Below, in pieces: positions 8,301-13,464 of a stretch of DNA of 37,237 nt. Position 1 is the first letter of the stretch; each line of letters begins with the position of its first letter. Below the pieces are notes generated by a model. The model did not search any database and was not told the origin of the DNA. It saw nothing but the letters and a program-made list of their open reading frames with translations. A program made the translations under genes and the position numbers. The stretch lies in contig JAZNQD010000039.1 in NCBI GenBank assembly GCA_045589955.1, positions 1 through 37,237 of the forward strand. The letters are read 5' to 3'. The DNA is from CAJGCS01 sp045589955 (GTDB lineage: Bacteria > Bacillota_I > Bacilli_A > ML615J-28 > CAG-313).

Positions 8301-8759
8301 GATATCTTATGTGATTTTAAAGATGATGGTTACTTATTATTATATTTAATTTTATATTACTTATATAATGAGTTTATGAAAGCTCCAAACAAAAACTACA
8401 TTGATGAAAAATTAATAGATTATCTTGTTAATTCTTGTAATAAAACATTGCATGCTTATTTAAAACTTAATGATGATGAAAAAAAGGACTTAAAAGTAAA
8501 GATTAAAAACCGTTATCTATATTTAATGAATGATCTTCCACCACATAATTTAAGCTTTGATGTTGAAGACGACTTGAAAATTATCTTAGAAAAAACAAAT
8601 AATTATTTAAGAAGTGAGTGTGAAAAACATTCATATGAAATATACTTAACTTTTAAAAATGCTCTTTGTGATGAATTTGAAATTGATATTTTTGCAAAAC
8701 AATTATTAGCATATTTAAACAAAAATAAAGGAAAGAATATCTATGGCAAAGCAAAATGA
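5334..8759 (+). CDS. Two-barrel single-chain RNA polymerase, cellular RdRP/YonO-like (DYDGD)
   Basis: An 1141-residue protein. Its motifs fit, in order, the double-psi-beta-barrel polymerases that include eukaryotic RNA-dependent RNA polymerases (QDE-1, RDRs), phage YonO and RNAP beta/beta-prime. FDGQG (365-369) matches the DGxG motif. QIRLPFIKG (399-407) matches FQIRxxxxKG, with Lys406 as a candidate active-site lysine. TESQFK (449-454) matches RPSMxKF. IFLRNPHYSRNEIG (640-653) matches TRNPxxHPGDI. GGADYDGD (689-696) carries the Mg-binding aspartates D692, D694 and D696, as in the QDE-1 DYDGD. NSRVGAISN (from 750) and EIDSAKKG (788-795) match NxxLGxIxN and the AVDFPKTG segment. About 360 N-terminal and 340 C-terminal residues are unassigned, although SKWYAYSGLLISD near residue 170 looks conserved. 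AAAGAGGTGAGG precedes two adjacent ATG codons. The stop overlaps the next gene by 17 bp. Template type is unknown. Confidence 0.85.
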   Translation: MMLTYGKLPYRSYYIYHLDFYDLYKNGEILDKTLVLNLKNSTKIFNNTFLNKLDKKGDCHLFDQTKKALDYFAIPDNDLYFTNVYVVIDFKNYLDKTNSNQLYRTLLSIRNGIKLYINNQFIHFVDFLKSNSMSKNCCILYVNTIYKSYLEPRFTFGLDKGEYVLSKWYAYSGLLISDATLIDTIRFGKDEIVIVPDKEKDTKINCITAVSIDYVYEKISEYIKLLKDLQDFEKYINSNKSVKENYNHYLLNNNSNNKDRSILRNLFKNLQMIIDEFNCYYNSKDFKDPKDLILLNITEINNFEDIINYLIGYCQNVFTSGNSILDERHQLVQLKDYLSKYMDKEHEIKWIKYNVHNLPMTINKFDGQGLMSKELCLEINRALKNLSGNENEKFGFTYQIRLPFIKGIVSSCDIKQFFKEKNIEYIYGKTYNGQELRAIDINKVKMILTESQFKCNSIIQNIKDQSLPNEAPIDTFVRLLDKYEYCLGVSNLEPEHDKRVNLNYQFLTTLPLNNSVKHFIRNINYGDFRQMTKVENIAKEIIKESNNENEMELLKKYPKVYYSTEKFNIKRKFLRRNYLKRYYSLNYSAKGYRKYLCSDLLELLYHCAFHKSKDNTTLEYLPLNKFYAPNTTFEENEKCIFLRNPHYSRNEIGIMVNSKEKFTERGKYFKHLTGVIMYNPLSMLAQRLGGADYDGDTVVILSEQYFSKTISRMFKNNQLKYPLVSIPSLNAPKKAYNFENRARSIADTFNSRVGAISNIALNEAFNIYDNKAKDTDGIAFFTILNGLEIDSAKKGVKPNIQQSSENALAKEYLKIKDEIDATSTLSKKTRDLIASYKDNNAVFDMLSRTFNFKIIRNNKIRIKKVYNIKEIKKEEVIDLIEKFVTYKYVLRLVNKTKRKLFMNNYSNDDFVYLKIKNILEKKYPAIFCDHTSIMKFIDSVALSISDYQTTLKIYCEEKYNKFHYLSNYNEKVQYIENILGVKDLTSEQLDILCDFKDDGYLLLYLILYYLYNEFMKAPNKNYIDEKLIDYLVNSCNKTLHAYLKLNDDEKKDLKVKIKNRYLYLMNDLPPHNLSFDVEDDLKIILEKTNNYLRSECEKHSYEIYLTFKNALCDEFEIDIFAKQLLAYLNKNKGKNIYGKAK

Positions 8760-9744
8760 TTCAATCTTATGTAATTTTAATGAAGAATTAATTCTCGAAA
8801 AGTTCTTCCAGTTCAGTTTAAAAACACGTGGATTTTTGTACCGTTATTTGTTTGTAAAAGAATATGTAATTATAATGCTTGAGCATTTAGTTAAGTATTT
8901 AATTAAGGTTAAAAAGATTAAACCATATCGTTGTGAAAAGTTAATTATTAGATGGTGTTTAATTGTTGTTTACTATTTCTATAAAGAAAAATATCAATAC
9001 AATTTATTAATTCCTGAGTTTGATAAACTAATTGAAAAGGGAATTAATATTGATACACTTTCCAGTTTACAAATTGAAGATGTCGATGTTTATAAAGCAT
9101 TGTTTAATGCTGACTTTGAAAATAATAAAGAATACAATAATAACCTTAACACTTTTATTGATCATTTAAGTGAGTACAAATTGGAGAGAAAAGACGTCTA
9201 TGAAATCAATCCTAACAAGGTGAGAAAATTATTATCAAAAGATAATCATTTTTTTACTTTCAAGGGAGTATATCCTTTCTATTATGAATTCAAAAAATAT
9301 GAAAATAACTCATCAATTGATCGTATTATTGCAGATATAAATTCAAAAGATGAACCGGTTGCTTTTGAAATAAAATTTACTCCTTTGGAATTTAGTAATA
9401 TGTTGTTAAACTTTGATTTAGAATATGAGGAAAAAGGTGTGACTAAGACAATCGGGGCTAAAAAAACTCGCGAAACAATTCCCACAATCTTTGGCTATAT
9501 GATTTATAATATTATTCACACAAATGATTATTCATTAAAAAAACCTATTTCTCTTCTTACTGAAGAAGTACTACTTGGACATGTAGGACAAACAACGACA
9601 AAAGTCAATTCCAAAATGTTTAAAGCACGTAATGAAGATAATTATTTTGATAAAAGTAAAATTCATCAAGTGGAGTTTGATTTTAAATATGGTGAGGAGT
9701 ATCATCATTACATTCTTTCTAAAGATGGCTTATTAATTAAATAA
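8743..9744 (+). CDS. Unknown protein translationally coupled to the polymerase
   Basis: A 333-residue protein of no family I recognise. It starts 17 bp inside the end of the polymerase gene (ATG 8743, AAAGGAAAG upstream), so the two are almost certainly co-translated and may form a complex. The N-terminal 110 residues are helical and rich in aromatics and lysine (FQFSLKTRGFLYRYLFVKEY, then KPYRCEKLIIRWCLIVVYYF). It has no signal peptide. The C-terminal half contains RIIADINSKDEPVAFEIKFT, which faintly recalls the D-x(n)-ExK pattern of PD-(D/E)XK nucleases, but not enough to call. The segment LGHVGQTTTKVNSKMFK is also distinctive. Codon use and AT content match the polymerase. A 22-bp terminator hairpin follows, so this is a two-gene operon. 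Candidate roles are polymerase accessory factor or effector; both are inference. Confidence 0.85.
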   Translation: MAKQNDSILCNFNEELILEKFFQFSLKTRGFLYRYLFVKEYVIIMLEHLVKYLIKVKKIKPYRCEKLIIRWCLIVVYYFYKEKYQYNLLIPEFDKLIEKGINIDTLSSLQIEDVDVYKALFNADFENNKEYNNNLNTFIDHLSEYKLERKDVYEINPNKVRKLLSKDNHFFTFKGVYPFYYEFKKYENNSSIDRIIADINSKDEPVAFEIKFTPLEFSNMLLNFDLEYEEKGVTKTIGAKKTRETIPTIFGYMIYNIIHTNDYSLKKPISLLTEEVLLGHVGQTTTKVNSKMFKARNEDNYFDKSKIHQVEFDFKYGEEYHHYILSKDGLLIK

Positions 9745-9794
9745 AAAACCTAATGCAAGTTGAAATATGTATTCAACTTGTATTAGGTTTTTTT
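9743..9794 (+). terminator. Strong terminator after the polymerase operon
   Basis: A stem of about 22 bp (9743-9764 with 9772-9793), including CAAGTTGAA/TTCAACTTG and CCTAAT/ATTAGG with one G-U pair. The loop is 7 nt and the descending arm ends in seven T. The A-rich left arm means it could also act on the minus strand. Confidence 0.9.
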
Positions 9795-9817
9795 AATATA
9801 TGGTATACATACACATT
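9795..9817 (+). repeat. 23-bp direct repeat, copy 1
   Basis: Identical over 23 bp to 9841-9863. The core is GGTATACATACACATT, and the start-to-start distance is 46 bp. It contains the near-palindrome TATGGTATACATA and an extended -10-like TGGTATACA, so it may be an operator or a duplicated promoter. Confidence 0.9.
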
Positions 9818-9840
9818 ATTTACTAGATTAAATTATTTAC

Positions 9841-9863
9841 AATATATGGTATACATACACATT
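9841..9863 (+). repeat. 23-bp direct repeat, copy 2
   Basis: Second perfect copy of the repeat at 9795-9817. It ends 4 nt before the ribosome binding site (GAAAGG, 9868-9873) of the next gene. This placement fits a promoter/operator function for that gene. Confidence 0.9.
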
Positions 9864-9881
9864 TTTTGAAAGGAATAAAAC

Positions 9882-10247
9882 ATGAATAACGAAAAAATCT
9901 TAAAAATAATTAATACTATTAAACAAATTACATCAAACGGTGTCATCGAATTACAAAATGGAAACTATTCAAAATATAAGAATACCTTTAGTACAGTATG
10001 TCGAAGTCTATTAATTTGTGAAAATGATTATATCTTATCCAACGACGAAATGAAGATTGTTTTTGATTTCATAAAACTATCGAATATGTATAGTGATAAG
10101 TTACGCAGCAGTAATCTTATTGAAAGTTTGGAATCTCGTTATCTTCGTCTAAAAGGTCTTATTTCTCTTAAGGCACCTGAACTATTAATTAAGAATGAAA
10201 AGATGATCATTACTCATGCTTTAGACGAAATAGAAAGCCTTATTTAA
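9882..10247 (+). CDS. Small helical protein of unknown function
   Basis: A 121-residue predicted soluble protein that appears almost entirely alpha-helical, with no signal peptide, membrane segment or cysteine pair. Segments such as NNEKILKIINTIKQITSNGV and FDFIKLSNMYSDKLRSSNLI have a heptad-like pattern of hydrophobic residues. I do not recognise a family. The start at ATG 9882 follows GAAAGG at 8-nt spacing. The gene is separated from the polymerase operon by a strong terminator and has its own upstream region with the duplicated 23-bp element, suggesting separate, possibly self-limiting, control. The hairpin at 10289-10339 is its likely terminator. Its position directly after the polymerase pair makes it a candidate third component, but nothing in the sequence proves this. 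Confidence 0.65.
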   Translation: MNNEKILKIINTIKQITSNGVIELQNGNYSKYKNTFSTVCRSLLICENDYILSNDEMKIVFDFIKLSNMYSDKLRSSNLIESLESRYLRLKGLISLKAPELLIKNEKMIITHALDEIESLI

Positions 10248-10288
10248 TATTATTTTACTTATGTAAAATGGTTCCTCCCTTTTATTTT

Positions 10289-10339
10289 GGCCTGTGTTAA
10301 ATAGCTTTATTTTTCTAACACAGACTATGCCCTTTTTTT
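10289..10339 (+). terminator. Probable terminator with long loop
   Basis: GGC-CTGTGTTA (10289-10299) pairs with TAACACAG (10316-10323) and GCC (10329-10331), followed by a T run (10333-10339). The 16-nt loop and the internal asymmetry are unusual for a terminator. It is the first candidate terminator after the 121-residue gene. Confidence 0.5.
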
Positions 10340-10388
10340 GTTCCAGGTTAAGAAATATTATTCATTAACTTTTTTAATAACTAATATC

Positions 10389-10439
10389 TTAACCGTTTAT
10401 ATATATTATATCTATGTTTACTATCTTTCTTATTGTCAT
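10389..10439 (-). CDS. Possible 16-residue peptide
   Basis: ATG 10439 on the minus strand is preceded by AAAGGAGG (10454-10447) at 7-nt spacing and opens a 16-codon frame (MTIRKIVNIDIIYING). The ribosome binding site and start lie in the loop of a perfect 13-bp inverted repeat (10408-10420 and 10464-10476). It follows the 39-codon frame with a 23-nt gap. It could be a leader or regulatory peptide, or chance in AT-rich DNA. Confidence 0.22.
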   Translation of the reverse strand: MTIRKIVNIDIIYING

Positions 10440-10462
10440 ATTAAAACCTCCTTTATCTTGCC

Positions 10463-10582
10463 TTAAACATAGATATCAAAATACCATAAATTAAATTTAT
10501 ATAATATATTTATAAATAATGTTTTTCGCGAGAACATTATTTTTTTTCTTATTTTATTGTCTGTGAATTGAACATCAGTCAT
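10463..10582 (-). CDS. Possible 39-residue small protein
   Basis: A minus-strand frame of 39 codons starts at ATG 10582 and ends at TAA 10463. It is preceded by GAAGGAGG (10597-10590) at 7-nt spacing, an almost ideal ribosome binding site. The N-terminus MTDVQFTDNKIRKK resembles the start of a family of short clostridial proteins beginning MTDxQFK, but the rest (aromatic and isoleucine rich) does not, so it may be a decayed copy. The frame contains the plus-strand hairpin at 10515-10541, which argues against strong coding constraint. No clear minus-strand promoter is seen. The call rests mainly on the ribosome binding site. Confidence 0.3.
   Translation of the reverse strand: MTDVQFTDNKIRKKIMFSRKTLFINILYKFNLWYFDIYV
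10515..10548 (+). terminator. Terminator-like hairpin
   Basis: AATAATGTT (10515-10523) pairs with AACATTATT (10533-10541), with extra T-G and T-A pairs and a short loop, followed directly by a T run to 10547. It has the form of a plus-strand terminator, although no plus-strand gene lies just upstream. Confidence 0.45.
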
Positions 10583-10861
10583 TTAAAATCCTCCTTCTCT
10601 ATTATAATTATTAAACTGACGCAGACTTTTAGTTAAAAAATTATATCTATTTGTTTTATAAACAATAGATATTTAAACAATATGAAATTAGTTTAGGTAT
10701 TCCGCATTTAAATTTACCTAACTAATTTCCTCGTGAACCCTTACTTTATCTACATTGTTTCCTCCCAATAATATTTTTGTTCCTCTCCTTATTATATATA
10801 ATACTTTAACAATGTAGATAAAAGAAATGGGGGTACATTTTCCGCAATTTCCTCCATCTTA

Positions 10862-10870
10862 TGTTATAAT
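10862..10870 (+). promoter_or_regulatory. Extended -10 promoter of the aminopeptidase gene
   Basis: TGT directly precedes a perfect TATAAT (10865-10870), giving the TGnTATAAT extended -10 form. There is no good -35. Confidence 0.6.
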
Positions 10871-10896
10871 ATATTTAAATATAAGAGGTGATATTT

Positions 10897-11946
10897 ATGG
10901 AAAAATGCCGAAAAGTTGTTATTGGAAATTTAAAAACGGGGGAAAAAAATACAATTTGTGATGTGCCTGGAGTATTAGTTGGTCACTATACATTTAAAGA
11001 TAAAACAAATAAAACAGGCATAACATGCATTCGTCCACATCAAGGTAATCTATTTAAAGAAAAAGTAGTTTCAAGCACATATACATATAATGGCTTTGGA
11101 AAATCAGTTGGTTTATTACAAATAGATGAGTTAGGAACAATAGAAACACCAATTCTTTTAACAAATACATTATCAGTTGGAAAAGTAACTGATGGATTAA
11201 TTTCATATATGATTAATCAAAATAAAGAAATAGGGGTAACTACATCGACAGTTAATTGCTCTGTTTTCGAGTGTAATGATGGTTCAATTAATCAAATTCA
11301 AAATCGTATTTTAAAGGAAGAACATGTTTACACTGCTATTAATAATGCTAAAGAAGATTTTGAACAAGGCGGAGTCGGAGCAGGAACTGGTATGAAATGT
11401 CATGGATTTAAGGGAGGCATTGGATCTTCGTCAAGAATTGTTGACATTAAGGACAATAAATATACACTTGGTGTTTTAGTAAATTCCAATTTTGGTTCAT
11501 CAAATGGAAAGGACTTAATTTTTAAAGGCCGCTATATGGGCAGTTTAATTAAAGATTATCAAAATAAACAAGAAGAGGATAAAGGTAGTATTATTGTTGT
11601 TATTGCAACCGATGCTCCTTTAGATAATCGTCAGTTAAAAAGACTTTGTAAAAGAGCAGAACTTGGAATTGCTCGTACTGGTTCTTATGCGGGTAATGGA
11701 AGTGGAGATATTATGGTTGCCTTTTCAACAAGGAATAAAGTTGCTCATGATGCTAAAGAGCCAGTAGAACAAATTGAAAGATTCTCTGATGATTTTATTA
11801 ATAGTTTCTTTAAAGCAGTTGTTGACGCAACAGAAGAAGCTATTCTCAATTCGATGTTATATGCTAGTGGTGAATATAGTTATAATGGAACATATTACAA
11901 GTCATTAAATGAATATTCTACTTTATTTGAAGATATAAAAAAATAA
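10897..11946 (+). CDS. P1/DmpA-family aminopeptidase (peptidase family S58)
   Basis: A 349-residue N-terminal nucleophile hydrolase related to DmpA and BapA (L-aminopeptidase/D-esterase, beta-peptidyl aminopeptidase). Family members self-cleave before a serine to give two subunits and then release N-terminal residues from peptides. Visible hallmarks are ICDVPGVLVGHYTF near the N-terminus, ETPILLTNTLSVG, GGVGAGTGMKCHGFKGG and GIGSSSR; the last holds the self-cleavage region and one of its serines is the expected nucleophile. RTGSYAGNGSGDIMVAFSTR near the C-terminus is also typical. I place the start at ATG 10897, 6 nt after AGAGGTG. An in-frame GTG at 10888 lies inside that ribosome binding site and is unlikely. 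No signal peptide is visible, so it is cytoplasmic. It is monocistronic and convergent with a MATE gene. Confidence 0.9.
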   Translation: MEKCRKVVIGNLKTGEKNTICDVPGVLVGHYTFKDKTNKTGITCIRPHQGNLFKEKVVSSTYTYNGFGKSVGLLQIDELGTIETPILLTNTLSVGKVTDGLISYMINQNKEIGVTTSTVNCSVFECNDGSINQIQNRILKEEHVYTAINNAKEDFEQGGVGAGTGMKCHGFKGGIGSSSRIVDIKDNKYTLGVLVNSNFGSSNGKDLIFKGRYMGSLIKDYQNKQEEDKGSIIVVIATDAPLDNRQLKRLCKRAELGIARTGSYAGNGSGDIMVAFSTRNKVAHDAKEPVEQIERFSDDFINSFFKAVVDATEEAILNSMLYASGEYSYNGTYYKSLNEYSTLFEDIKK

Positions 11947-11976
11947 CTAACTTAGTAATAAGTTAGTTATTTTTTA
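11942..11976. terminator. Bidirectional terminator between convergent genes
   Basis: A perfect 13-bp stem AATAACTAACTTA (11942-11954) / TAAGTTAGTTATT (11959-11971) with a GTAA loop. T runs occur on both strands (11970-11976 on plus, 11943-11936 on minus). It overlaps the stop codons of both flanking genes. Confidence 0.9.
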
Positions 11977-13315
11977 CAAGATTATACTTTTTCCATTTAC
12001 CTTTTTTAAAACGAATAATAAAGATAACTCCTCGACATAATTCATCGATTGTCATTGCAATCCATATACCAATAATCCCTAGTGCAAAGCTAATACCTAA
12101 AATGTAACTGCCAACAACAGCTACACCCCAACAAAAGATAATTGCGAGGATCGTTGGGAATAAAACATCACCGCTTGTTTGTAAGGCTCTAACAAAGGTA
12201 ATGTTAATAGCTCGACCAATTTCAAGAAGTATCTCAATAAACATAATTTTAACACACAACGTGACAATATCATAATCATCAATAAATAGTGAAAAGATTG
12301 GTCTTGCAAGTAATGCCTGTGCTAAAGCAATTGCAATTGAAGATATGATAGAGATAAGAAGTGTTTTAATAATTAACTTCTCGGCTTTTTCCATATCCCT
12401 AGAACCTAAGTATCGCCCTAGTAAGATTTGCATAGCTTGTGTCACACTTGATGTAAAAATAAAGGAGAATTGGACCATTATATTAACATATGATTTTGCG
12501 GTATCAGCACCAGGAGAAATTTCATCTTTAACAATATTTATAATTGTTAAAATAACAATTTGTGATAGAGAGTATGATATTGACTCACCGGCTGAGGGAA
12601 TGCTTAATTTTAGGAGTTTTTTAAGCTCTGTTTTACTATTTTTTATCGCGTCTTTAATAGATAATTTAATTTTAGCTAAACGATAAATTAAAATTAATAA
12701 AATAATACAACCAATAAATCTTGAAACAATTGTTCCTAAAGATACTGCTAAAATACCTGGAAGCTTTAATATGTATAAGAAAAGTGCATTTAAACCAACA
12801 TTTAAAATATTAATTGATATTGAAACAATAAATCCTTGAACAACAAAAGTATTACTTCTTAAAAAGGATGAGAAGGTTAATATAATTGCTTGAAAAACTA
12901 GTAAACCACCGCATAGTCTTAGATATAAAAGTGTTTCATCAAAATAACCCGATTCGACTTTCATTAATATTAGGATGTATTTACCAAAAATAACAAGCAA
13001 TAATCCAAGTATTAAAGCAAGTAATAAATTAAAGAAAAAAGCAACAGAGTAGATACTCTTTTCTTTTTCAAAGTTATTTGCTCCTTTATATTGATTAATT
13101 AGAATCAAACTTCCTGCAGCAAGGACAGATATTGAGACTGTTAACATATCAATAATAGTTGTTGCTTGAGTAATTGCATTAGCTAAGTTAGTGTTATTGA
13201 CCATTATCTTATCTACATTTCCGAGCAATACTTGAAGTATTAACTCAAAGAAAATAGGTAAGGCTAATTTTAATAATAATTTGGTATCTTTCTTTGTGCT
13301 ATTCTCTACTATCAT
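11963..13315 (-). CDS. MATE-family multidrug/cation exporter
   Basis: A 450-residue integral membrane protein of the MATE transporter family, which exports drugs or metabolites in exchange for Na+ or H+. The pattern is about twelve hydrophobic helices in two homologous halves. Typical segments include LPIFFELILQVLLGNVDKIM at the N-terminus, LINQYKGANN near residue 70 and, in the second half, SIPSAGESISYSLSQI and QILLGRYLGSRDMEKAE. Length and layout match NorM/DinF-like members. ATG 13315 is preceded by GAGGT at 8-nt spacing, and TGATATAAT (13347-13339) is an extended -10 promoter. The substrate is not predictable. The stop lies within the shared bidirectional terminator. Confidence 0.92.
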   Translation of the reverse strand: MIVENSTKKDTKLLLKLALPIFFELILQVLLGNVDKIMVNNTNLANAITQATTIIDMLTVSISVLAAGSLILINQYKGANNFEKEKSIYSVAFFFNLLLALILGLLLVIFGKYILILMKVESGYFDETLLYLRLCGGLLVFQAIILTFSSFLRSNTFVVQGFIVSISINILNVGLNALFLYILKLPGILAVSLGTIVSRFIGCIILLILIYRLAKIKLSIKDAIKNSKTELKKLLKLSIPSAGESISYSLSQIVILTIINIVKDEISPGADTAKSYVNIMVQFSFIFTSSVTQAMQILLGRYLGSRDMEKAEKLIIKTLLISIISSIAIALAQALLARPIFSLFIDDYDIVTLCVKIMFIEILLEIGRAINITFVRALQTSGDVLFPTILAIIFCWGVAVVGSYILGISFALGIIGIWIAMTIDELCRGVIFIIRFKKGKWKKYNLVKNN

Positions 13316-13338
13316 AATTATAACCTCAAAACTTAATT

Positions 13339-13347
13339 ATTATATCA
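13339..13347 (-). promoter_or_regulatory. Extended -10 promoter of the MATE gene
   Basis: On the minus strand TGA directly precedes TATAAT (13344-13339). No convincing -35 is present. Confidence 0.5.
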
Positions 13348-13402
13348 TAATTTTAAACATAGAGTTTTGAAAATACAATTTTAATATTTATGTGTAAATC
13401 CA

Positions 13403-13431
13403 ATATTTAGACAAAAATTTTATGTTATAAT
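13403..13431 (+). promoter_or_regulatory. Promoter region of the lipoprotein gene with shared 13-mer
   Basis: The extended -10 TGT-TATAAT (13423-13431) is preceded, 10 bp before the hexamer, by ATATTTAGACAAA (13403-13415). The same 13-mer occurs 9 bp before the TATAAT of the SipW operon (15796-15808). This suggests a common regulator or alternative -35 recognition for the two envelope units. Confidence 0.5.
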
Positions 13432-13464
13432 AATATTGTTATTTAATAAATAAAGGAGAAAAAA

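Larger units (their letters stand above)
10248..10896. other. Hairpin-rich 650-bp intergenic region with repeated CCTCC/GGAGG
   Basis: No convincing protein gene. At least seven inverted repeats are packed here: 10289-10331; 10347-10393 (GTTAAG/CTTAAC continuing with ATATTA/TAATAT); 10408-10420 with 10464-10476 (13 bp perfect); 10515-10541; 10643-10672; 10684-10729; and 10745-10759 with 10810-10824 (TTTATCTACATTGTT, 15 bp perfect). CCTCC on the plus strand (GGAGG on the minus strand) recurs near 10274, 10447, 10590, 10761 and 10851. Several copies sit in the loops of these repeats. Two of the GGAGG copies are ideally spaced before short minus-strand frames. This could be a structured RNA on either strand or decayed sequence. 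The extended -10 promoter of the next gene lies at 10862-10870. Confidence 0.6.

Noticed and set aside
5334..8774. TGA as tryptophan (Mycoplasma-type code).
   Set aside because: All Trp codons seen in conserved motifs are TGG and no long gene is interrupted by TGA, so the standard code explains everything. The polymerase TGA stop is followed by TAA a few codons later, so that gene alone would not have decided it.
8743..9744. PD-(D/E)XK nuclease call for the 333-residue protein.
   Set aside because: Only an FEIKF string and an upstream Asp support it; there is no clear motif order, so it was not used as an annotation.
9795..9863. CRISPR array.
   Set aside because: Only two copies of the 23-bp repeat exist with one 23-bp interval, it lies in a promoter position, and there are no cas genes.
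10792..10857. 21-codon minus-strand frame MEEIAENVPPFLLSTLLKYYI.
   Set aside because: It has no ribosome binding site, overlaps the long inverted repeat and is short enough to occur by chance.
5000..10900. Prophage carrying the polymerase.
   Set aside because: No integrase, capsid, terminase, tail or lysis gene is present and flanking genes are ordinary chromosomal ones. A phage origin of the polymerase remains possible, but no prophage is visible.
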